Positions 7,613 through 12,668 of a stretch of DNA of 12,668 nucleotides are shown here, piece after piece. Source of the stretch: Planctomycetota bacterium (GTDB lineage: Bacteria > Planctomycetota > B15-G4); NCBI GenBank assembly GCA_003644265.1, contig QNBX01000136.1, forward strand, positions 1 to 12,668, given 5' to 3'. Under the pieces are notes generated by a model that saw only the letters and a program-made list of their open reading frames with translations, was not told where the DNA came from and made no database searches. Numbering within the stretch: the stretch's first letter is position 1; each line of letters starts with the position of its first letter. Made by a program: the position numbers and the translations under genes.

Positions 7613-8059
7613 TCAGCCTGTGCCGGCTTCGCAGTGGGCTTTCACCGCGTCCATGTCCTTCATGATGGCCTTGTGGATCATGCCCTTGATGGCGGGCAGC
7701 ATCAGCTTGGCCGACAGCTTGTAGGCGTTTGCCTCCATGACCATGGTGAGGGTGACGCTCCCGTCCGGGCCGGGAGTGGTGCTGAAGGTCGTGTCCCAGA
7801 TCGTGCCGCCCGCGTCTGCCTCCAGGCGGATGCGCTCGTTCTCGACGTACTCCGTGACCTTGAGCTCCGTGCTGGCTTCGCGGCCGCCCATGACGCGCGT
7901 CTCCCTGAAGCGCGCGCCCAGGCCGCGGCGCTGCTCGCTCAGGAACTCGACCTGCGTGATCTCGGGCACGATCTGCTGGAAGCTCTCGATGTGCGCCACG
8001 GCGTCGAAGACCCGCTCGATGGGGGCCTGTACGTCGCGTGTGGTCTCGGCCCAGGCCAT
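7613..8059 (-). CDS. SRPBCC (START/COQ10-like) family protein
   Basis: This is a 148-residue soluble protein. I start it at the ATG complementary to 8057-8059 because a GGAG lies 8 nt upstream in the 13-nt spacer after the flippase gene; a longer frame reaching 8134 would overlap that gene. The N-terminal pattern VQAPIERVFDAVAHIESFQQIVPEI is the start of the SRPBCC/polyketide-cyclase fold (beta strand, two short helices), and GSVTLTMVMEA (about 98-108) plus a long C-terminal amphipathic helix complete it. The fold encloses a hydrophobic cavity; relatives include COQ10-type quinone-binding proteins and lipid-transfer proteins. There is no signal peptide. Ligand binding, perhaps a lipid or quinone, is a fold-level inference. 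It is the last gene of the minus-strand group. Confidence 0.8.
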   Translation of the reverse strand: MAWAETTRDVQAPIERVFDAVAHIESFQQIVPEITQVEFLSEQRRGLGARFRETRVMGGREASTELKVTEYVENERIRLEADAGGTIWDTTFSTTPGPDGSVTLTMVMEANAYKLSAKLMLPAIKGMIHKAIMKDMDAVKAHCEAGTG

Positions 8060-8072
8060 GGCGATCGCTCCG

Positions 8073-9296
8073 TCAGTGGGTCTCGTGTTCGAGGAAGCGG
8101 CCCTTGTCGCGCCAAGCGACCGCCGCGAAGACAAGGTACAGCGCGGCGACGGGGCCTGTGAAGGCGATGGCCGCGCCCAGGCTGCCCCAGCGGGCGCCCA
8201 GTGCCCAGGTCAGCGCCGCGCTCGAGAGGGCGGCGACGCCCGTGGCCAGCAGCACGAAGCGCTGCTTCATGACGTACTTCAGGTAGCTGGGGCTGAGCGA
8301 GAAGAAGGTCCATACCGCGGTCCCGCCTGACACGATCAGCAGCGGCACATAGCCGTCCTCGAAGCCCGGACCGAAGAGCGACAGCAGCCAGCGTCCGGCC
8401 AAGGCCATGACGATCAGGTGCGCGAGGCAGAGGCTGCCGACCCAGCGAAGGCGGCGCCGGCGCTCGTGCAGCATGCGCGTGACGTCGCGGCGTTCGATCA
8501 GCAGCGAGATCGAGGGCAGGAACATCTTGTCCGTGGCCTTGCCCACCAGGGCCAGGATGGTGCCCGTCTCGAGCGCCGCCGCGAAGACCGAGGCTTCGTG
8601 TGCGCTCGCGGCGTACTCCAGCACGATCAGGCTGGAGCGCGTCAGGGCCGTCAGCAGCAGGGCAAAACCAAGGAACGGGAGCGAGCGCAGTAGCCACTCG
8701 CGCGAGCGCAGCTCCGGCGTGGCCTCGCGCACCGCGTCGGGCGTCGAGCTCGCGAGGAAGCGCCAGGTGAGCAGCAGCCCGACCAGCCAGCCGAGGCCGT
8801 GGAACGCCACGGCTGTCACGGGGTCGAGCTCGTCGCGTTGTGCCAGCCAAGCGAGCAACGCCGCGAGGCTGACGCCCGGCACCACTAGCCGCGTGATCAC
8901 GGCGGAGCGCAGGGTCGCGTGGTTGGCCTGGACCGCCTCCGCGCCGTAGCCCACCAGCGCCATGACGGGCAGGAACAGCAGCGCCATCTGCAGGGCGCGC
9001 GCGTCCCCGGGCGCACGCCACTCCAGGCCCCAAGCCAGCAGCGCGAGCGCGACGCTGCTCGCCAGCACGGTGCGGGTGGCGAAACGCCGGTAGCCCCGGG
9101 CCAGCCCGAAGGCCGCTGCCTCCACGTAGGCCGGCACGGCGCGCATGGCGTACTTGCCCGTGCCCAACTCGGCCAGGGTGGAGAGCAGGGCCACCGACGC
9201 CAGGGCCACGGCGTAGTCGCCGAAGCGATCCAGGCCCAAGGTCCGCGCGGCCACCACGCTGGTGCCGTAGACGATGGCGATGTTGACGCCCGTCAT
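8073..9296 (-). CDS. Wzx-like polysaccharide/oligosaccharide flippase (MVF/MATE-like)
   Basis: This is a 407-residue polytopic membrane protein with roughly a dozen hydrophobic segments. The early motif AARTLGLDRFGDY (16-28) is the 'ARxLGxxxFGxY' signature of Wzx-type flippases, which move undecaprenyl-linked glycans across the inner membrane. The ATG at 9296 has no good ribosome-binding site, and the first helix already seems to begin about 10 residues before it. No ATG, GTG or TTG lies in frame between there and the porin stop at 9373, so a CTG start is possible and the protein may be slightly longer. The gene lies 76 nt after the porin and 13 nt before the SRPBCC gene on the same strand, consistent with one transcript. 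I see no glycosyltransferase beside it, so the transported glycan is unknown. Confidence 0.82.
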   Translation of the reverse strand: MTGVNIAIVYGTSVVAARTLGLDRFGDYAVALASVALLSTLAELGTGKYAMRAVPAYVEAAAFGLARGYRRFATRTVLASSVALALLAWGLEWRAPGDARALQMALLFLPVMALVGYGAEAVQANHATLRSAVITRLVVPGVSLAALLAWLAQRDELDPVTAVAFHGLGWLVGLLLTWRFLASSTPDAVREATPELRSREWLLRSLPFLGFALLLTALTRSSLIVLEYAASAHEASVFAAALETGTILALVGKATDKMFLPSISLLIERRDVTRMLHERRRRLRWVGSLCLAHLIVMALAGRWLLSLFGPGFEDGYVPLLIVSGGTAVWTFFSLSPSYLKYVMKQRFVLLATGVAALSSAALTWALGARWGSLGAAIAFTGPVAALYLVFAAVAWRDKGRFLEHETH

Positions 9297-9372
9297 GCCC
9301 AGCAGCTGCGCCGTGCTGGACGCCGAGAGCTGCAGCGGGGTCGGGTTCTCGCGCTCGCTGACCGGGCAACTC

Positions 9373-10815
9373 CTAGAAGACGACCTGCAGTCGCACCTGG
9401 AACGCGCCCGCGTGCTCGCTGCTGCTGGCCAGCGCCAGCTTCTCGGCGGTCTCGCGCGCGTGGATGTACACGTAGTTGAAGCGCATGGCCATGGACGGGT
9501 TGATCCACCAGTTCAGGCCGAAGGTCATGTTGTCCTCGCGCCCGCCGCGGATGTCGCGGTGGGAGAGGTCGATGGAGCTGATGCGCGCCGCGAGCTCCCA
9601 GGCGCCGTTCTCGCCCTTGGGCTTGACGCGCCCGAACTTGGCGCCCTTCATGCTGAAGGCGCGGGTGTCATCGGTGAGGAACCAGCCGGCCTGGGCGTAG
9701 TAGCCGTCGAACTTGGCCGAGCTCATGCCGCCGCTTCGACCGACGCTCACATCGAAGTACTCGGCCTCGGCGTGGAAGCGCCCGTTGATCATGGTCAGCT
9801 CGGCGTCGGCCATGGTGACCTCGTCGGCGCCCGTGATGATGCCGGTGTCCACCAGCTTGGTGCCGGCGATGTGCGACTCCGGCCGGCTCGAGAAGCGCAG
9901 GTTGCTGTTGGAGGAGAGGTCGCGCACGTAGACGCTGGCGCCCACGGCCAGCACCTGATCCTCGTTCCTGATGGGCGCCACCACCACGCGCGCGGACGCG
10001 CCCCAGTCCTCGTTGTTCTTGCCGTCGTCGTCCAGGCCCTCGCCGAAGAGACCGGCCGAGGCGTAGTACTGGTCGCCCCAGCTGGATCCGGCCACGCCCA
10101 GACGGCGGCTGCCCAAGGCGCCGCTGTCGATGAACGCGTGCGGCAGCGAGCGCTCCTGGAAGAGCTGCCAGTTGGAGCTGGTGAGGTTCTGCTGGCTGAA
10201 GGTCACCTTCTGGTGGCCCACGAGCACATCCGAGCTCTCCCAGCCGCCGTACTTGACCCAGGCGTCGGTGATGTCGGAGCCGCCGCCGGCGCCGTAGTTC
10301 ACCTCCATCTTGTAGCCCCAGACGCGGTCGATGGTGCCGTCCATCTTCATGCGCATGCGGCGCACCTCGGTGCCGTTGCCGAGGTCCGACTTGCCCTCCT
10401 TGAAGCCGGCCGCGTCCAGCAGCAGTCGACCGCCGAAGTTGAACGAGAAGTCCTTGTCGGGAGAGGTGATCTTGAGTCCGCTGTAGCCCGCGGTGACGTC
10501 AAAGCGCCCGTCGCTCCAGGACGTGGGCGGCGGCTCCTGCGCCAGGCGCTGGAGCGTGCGTTGCAGGGTGCGTTCGACGGTCTGGGCCTGTCGCTGTTCG
10601 ATCTTGTCGCGGATCCCCTGCCACTCCTCCTGGCTGATCAGGCCCTTCTTGAGCAGCAGGTCCGCGAGGGCCATGTCGCCGTCGGAGACCTCCTCCGCGG
10701 CGATCGGGTCGGCCGTGGAGCCCGGGGTGGAGGGAGGCGTTTCCTGGGCGGCCGAGCCCGCGGTCAGTGCCCCGAGCAGGAGGACTGCCAGGGTGGAGGT
10801 GGTGATCGCCTTCAT
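9373..10815 (-). CDS. Outer-membrane porin, OprO/OprP (phosphate-selective porin) family
   Basis: This is a 480-residue exported protein. The start ATG (complement of 10813-10815) has a strong AAGGAG 11 nt upstream. Residues 1-23 form a signal peptide ending in Ser-Ala-Ala before Gln24. A short acidic region is followed by a heptad-like, Gln/Arg-rich segment (about 48-92, beginning ALADLLLKKGLISQEEW), as in the N-terminal coiled coil of trimeric OprP-type porins. The rest alternates polar and hydrophobic residues, with aromatic girdle positions such as FNFGGRLLLDAAG (124-136), and ends in a C-terminal Phe after VRLQVV, the outer-membrane assembly signal. The length fits a 16-strand barrel. 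The family carries anions such as phosphate or pyrophosphate, but many relatives are not phosphate-specific, and I cannot confirm the lysine ladder. It heads the minus-strand group. Confidence 0.88.
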   Translation of the reverse strand: MKAITTSTLAVLLLGALTAGSAAQETPPSTPGSTADPIAAEEVSDGDMALADLLLKKGLISQEEWQGIRDKIEQRQAQTVERTLQRTLQRLAQEPPPTSWSDGRFDVTAGYSGLKITSPDKDFSFNFGGRLLLDAAGFKEGKSDLGNGTEVRRMRMKMDGTIDRVWGYKMEVNYGAGGGSDITDAWVKYGGWESSDVLVGHQKVTFSQQNLTSSNWQLFQERSLPHAFIDSGALGSRRLGVAGSSWGDQYYASAGLFGEGLDDDGKNNEDWGASARVVVAPIRNEDQVLAVGASVYVRDLSSNSNLRFSSRPESHIAGTKLVDTGIITGADEVTMADAELTMINGRFHAEAEYFDVSVGRSGGMSSAKFDGYYAQAGWFLTDDTRAFSMKGAKFGRVKPKGENGAWELAARISSIDLSHRDIRGGREDNMTFGLNWWINPSMAMRFNYVYIHARETAEKLALASSSEHAGAFQVRLQVVF

Positions 10816-11033
10816 GGTCTGATCGTCTCCTTCAGCGTGGCTCGAAGCCAGCGCCTACGACGGAGCGGTGGGGGGGCGTCCGGGGCCCTCCCGCTGATCC
10901 AGCCGCTATGGGGGGGAAGCTACTGATCTGTTGGGTTCAACGCCATGCCCGGTCGTTCGGGACGCTGCCGGTCGTCGCAGGGGCGGGTTCTGCCCGACCC
11001 GACTCCAACGGCGGTAGCTCATCAGCTTCGTGT

Positions 11034-11046
11034 GAGGCCGGGCCTC
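11034..11046. promoter_or_regulatory. Short perfect inverted repeat, possible operator
   Basis: GAGGCC and GGCCTC flank a single central G. It is a compact palindrome in the divergent promoter region, about 185 bp from the dehydrogenase start. In GC-rich DNA this may be chance; no known operator is recognised. Confidence 0.25.
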
Positions 11047-11071
11047 TCCAAACATGAAGATCGTGTTCAGA

Positions 11072-11102
11072 TCGGGCTGCACTCGGGCTGCACTCGGGCT
11101 GC
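11072..11102. repeat. Tandem repeat, 11-bp unit, about 2.8 copies
   Basis: The unit TCGGGCTGCAC occurs at 11072-11082 and 11083-11093, with a partial third copy (9 bases) at 11094-11102. All copies are identical. The 11-bp period is about one helical turn. Confidence 0.9.
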
Positions 11103-11120
11103 CGCGGGTACTGGATGCGG

Positions 11121-11156
11121 GCGCGCTGATGTGTGCGCGCTGATGTGTGCGCGCTG
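11121..11156. repeat. Tandem repeat, 14-bp unit, about 2.6 copies
   Basis: The unit GCGCGCTGATGTGT occurs at 11121-11134 and 11135-11148, with the first 8 bases repeated again at 11149-11156. The copies are identical. It lies 18 bp after the 11-bp repeat and about 75 bp before the dehydrogenase start. Confidence 0.9.
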
Positions 11157-11230
11157 GAGCCCCGTGAGACCGGCCGATTGTCTATCCTGCCGGCTGCCCC
11201 CGCCTTCTTCCTCTTCTCTGGGATCCCGTC

Positions 11231-12478
11231 ATGCTTGAAGCCTGCCACCGTTACTTCCACGACGCCGCCTCCGTGTTGGGTCTGTCGGACGACGTGCGCG
11301 AGATCCTGGTGACGCCCAAGCGGGTGGTGAAGGTCGAGCTGGTGGTCGAGGGTGACGATGGCCGCCTGCTGCACCACCAGGGCTTCAGGGTGCAGCACAA
11401 CGACGCGCGCGGACCCTTCAAGGGCGGGCTCCGCTATCACCCCAGCATGGACGAGGACCACGCCGCGGCCCTGGCCAACCTCATGACCTGGAAGACGGCC
11501 GTGGTGGACGTGCCCTTCGGCGGCGCCAAGGGCGGCATTGACTGCGACCCGGCCGACCTCAGCCGCACCGAACTGGACGCCCTGACGCGCGCCTTCGTCG
11601 ATCAGATGAAGGAGGTCATCGGGCCCACGCTCGACATCCCGGCGCCGGACGTGAACACCAACGGTGAGGTCATGGCCTGGATCATGGACCAGTACTCGCG
11701 CCACGAGGGCTTCTCGCCGGGCGTGGTGACGGGCAAGCCGGTGCACCTGTTTGGCAGCTTGGGGCGTGACGAGGCCACGGGGCGCGGCGTCATGTACACG
11801 GCGCGTGAGGCCCTGACGAGCATGGGGCGCGCGCTGTCGGACGTGACCGTGGCGCTGCAGGGCTTCGGCAACGTGGGCAGCCACGCCGCGCGGCTGATGG
11901 CCGAGCAGGGTGCGACCATCGTGGCCGTGGCCGATCACGGTGGCGGCGTGAGCAAGGCCGATGGGCTGGACGTGACCGCGCTGGTGGCCTGGGTGGCAGA
12001 GCATCGCACGGTGGCGGGCTTCCCGGGCGGCGACGCTTTTGACGGACAGGGCATCATGGCCTGGGACTGCGACGTGCTCGTGCCGGCCGCCCTCGAGGAC
12101 TCCATCCATGCGGACAACGTGGGCGACGTGAAGGCCTCGCTCATCGTGGAGGGTGCCAACGCGCCCACGACGCCCGAGGCCAGCGCCGTCCTGCACAAGC
12201 GCGGCGTGTTGGTGGTGCCCGACATTCTGGCCAACGCCGGCGGCGTGACCGTCAGCTACTTCGAGTGGGCCCAGAACATCCAGCAGTTCCGCTGGGAGCT
12301 CGTCCGGGTCGTCACCGAGCTGGAGAAGACCATGGTGCGGGCCTACGCCGACGTGGCGACCATTGCCCAGGAGAAGCAGATCGACATGCGCACCGCCGCC
12401 TTCGTGCTGGGCATCAAGCGCGTGGGCCAGGCGGCCCTGTCGCGCCGCGCGCTCAAGCGACAGATCTCCATGGACTGA
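11231..12478 (+). CDS. Glu/Leu/Phe/Val dehydrogenase family, glutamate dehydrogenase-like
   Basis: This complete 415-residue cytoplasmic enzyme has the usual length for hexameric bacterial glutamate dehydrogenases. GPFKGGLRYHP (61-71) and VPFGGAKGGI (94-103) hold the substrate-binding Lys64 and catalytic Lys100; Lys88 matches the third conserved lysine and Asp140 (in IPAPDVNTN) the catalytic aspartate. The Rossmann dinucleotide motif GFGNVG is at 211-216. The reaction is reversible oxidative deamination of an amino acid with NAD(P). Cofactor preference cannot be settled here, though Asp after the second strand (VAVADHGGG) leans toward NAD. The other family members (Leu, Phe, Val dehydrogenases) are usually shorter, near 350-380 residues, so glutamate is the best guess. 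Start ATG 11231 has only a weak GGGA 7 nt upstream. It has its own promoter region and seems unconnected to the operons to the left. Confidence 0.93.
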   Translation: MLEACHRYFHDAASVLGLSDDVREILVTPKRVVKVELVVEGDDGRLLHHQGFRVQHNDARGPFKGGLRYHPSMDEDHAAALANLMTWKTAVVDVPFGGAKGGIDCDPADLSRTELDALTRAFVDQMKEVIGPTLDIPAPDVNTNGEVMAWIMDQYSRHEGFSPGVVTGKPVHLFGSLGRDEATGRGVMYTAREALTSMGRALSDVTVALQGFGNVGSHAARLMAEQGATIVAVADHGGGVSKADGLDVTALVAWVAEHRTVAGFPGGDAFDGQGIMAWDCDVLVPAALEDSIHADNVGDVKASLIVEGANAPTTPEASAVLHKRGVLVVPDILANAGGVTVSYFEWAQNIQQFRWELVRVVTELEKTMVRAYADVATIAQEKQIDMRTAAFVLGIKRVGQAALSRRALKRQISMD

Positions 12479-12546
12479 CCGTGGGGGACCGTGCGTGACT
12501 CATATGCTCGAGAGGCTCCGCCAGCCGGGCGAGCCTGAGGCAGGTG
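12479..12546. terminator. Possible bidirectional terminator hairpin between converging genes
   Basis: AGGCTC (12513-12518) and GAGCCT (12531-12536) can form a 6-bp GC-rich stem with a 12-nt loop, between the stops of the dehydrogenase and the converging peptidase gene. There is no clear T-run on either side, so function is uncertain. Confidence 0.3.
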
Positions 12547-12668
12547 TCAGCGGTCGAACCCCACCAGGATCCTGTAGATGGCCTCGGCGCCCCAGGTGAG
12601 GGCTTCGATCGGGACGCGCTCGTCGGGGCCGTGGCTGCGATTCCAGTCATCGTCCGTGAGCGGCAGCG
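12547..12668 (-). CDS. M20-family metallopeptidase, C-terminal fragment (5' end outside window)
   Basis: On the minus strand a frame enters from the right edge and stops at the complement of 12547-12549, giving 39 residues. The sequence SHGPDERVPIEAL (residues 11-23 of the fragment), followed by a helix with Trp, Gly, Ile, Tyr and Leu, matches the C-terminal end of M20 dipeptidases and deacylases. There the His of the 'sHgpnE' motif is a metal ligand and the last helix packs on the catalytic domain. No start is visible because the gene continues beyond the window. It converges on the dehydrogenase gene with a 68-bp gap. The subfamily (dipeptidase, carboxypeptidase or amidohydrolase) cannot be told from this much. 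Confidence 0.72.
   Translation of the reverse strand, partial: LPLTDDDWNRSHGPDERVPIEALTWGAEAIYRILVGFDR

Larger units (their letters stand above)
10816..11230. other. Divergent intergenic region between porin and glutamate dehydrogenase
   Basis: This 415-bp stretch has no credible gene; the frames crossing it are short or are extensions of shadow frames. It must hold promoters for the porin (leftward) and the dehydrogenase (rightward). Visible elements are the porin's AAGGAG next to its start, G-runs at 10870-10876 and 10911-10916, a 13-bp inverted repeat at 11034-11046, two adjacent short tandem repeats at 11072-11102 and 11121-11156, and a pyrimidine-rich tract at 11196-11219 just before the dehydrogenase. 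A TATCCT at 11183-11188 could be a -10 element, flanked by CCGGC/GCCGG arms (11170-11174 and 11189-11193), but no matching -35 is apparent. Confidence 0.6.

Noticed and set aside
7939..9369. A 476-residue open frame on the - strand from a TTG
   Set aside because: It is in a different frame from the flippase, which carries the ARxLG signature and membrane helices; this frame is Arg/Ala/Gly-rich and featureless.
9274..10926. A 550-residue open frame on the + strand
   Set aside because: It is antisense to the porin, whose signal peptide, coiled coil and terminal Phe are convincing. The + frame has low-complexity Ala/Gly/Val/His/Leu composition typical of a GC-rich shadow.
10930..10941. GTTGGGTTCAAC, resembling a tRNA T-arm (GGTTCAA)
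   Set aside because: No acceptor stem, anticodon arm or D-arm can be fitted around it; the stem is only 4 bp.
10937..12196. A 419-residue open frame on the - strand
   Set aside because: It lies opposite the clearly conserved glutamate dehydrogenase and is rich in His, Arg and Gln with no recognisable motif.
12453..12650. A 65-residue - strand frame at the right edge
   Set aside because: It overlaps the dehydrogenase 3' end and is low complexity; the neighbouring frame with SHGPDE matches the M20 peptidase C-terminus instead.

Overview
The window is uniformly GC-rich, dense with genes and has typical Gram-negative cell-envelope genes: an outer-membrane beta-barrel porin, a lipoprotein cytochrome, an RND/MMPL exporter and a lipid-linked oligosaccharide-type flippase. 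Fifteen c-type heme motifs lie in two genes beside a formate-dehydrogenase-type cytochrome b. This suggests a respiratory bacterium with at least some anaerobic or micro-oxic metabolism, for example a high-GC myxobacterium-like or planctomycete-like lineage. The sequence alone does not fix the taxon, and I saw no rRNA, tRNA, CRISPR or insertion sequence.

Bases 1-7576 (+ strand) read as one tightly packed operon. In order it holds the C-terminal part of an RND/MMPL transporter (cut by the window edge), a PaaK/LuxE-like adenylating ligase, an alpha/beta hydrolase of the COG2945 type, a U32-family protein rich in cysteines, a five-heme lipoprotein cytochrome c, a four-histidine cytochrome b of the FdnI type, and a membrane-anchored ten-heme cytochrome c. 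Five of the six junctions overlap or lie within 1 nt, so translational coupling is likely. The first half looks like making, activating and exporting a small acid or lipid. The second half looks like a quinone-to-multiheme electron conduit with no obvious catalytic subunit. The U32 protein sits at the join. Characterised relatives (UbiU/UbiV) are Fe-S proteins used in oxygen-independent hydroxylation, so an uncharacterised anaerobic oxidative tailoring pathway is a reasonable but unproven reading.

Bases 7613-10815 (- strand) hold a second group, transcribed as porin, flippase, SRPBCC/COQ10-like protein, converging on the first operon. A 415-bp divergent intergenic region (10816-11230) follows, with two small adjacent tandem repeats (11-bp and 14-bp units). 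Next is a complete glutamate/Leu/Phe/Val dehydrogenase gene (11231-12478, + strand). A converging fragment at the right edge is the C-terminus of an M20-type metallopeptidase.
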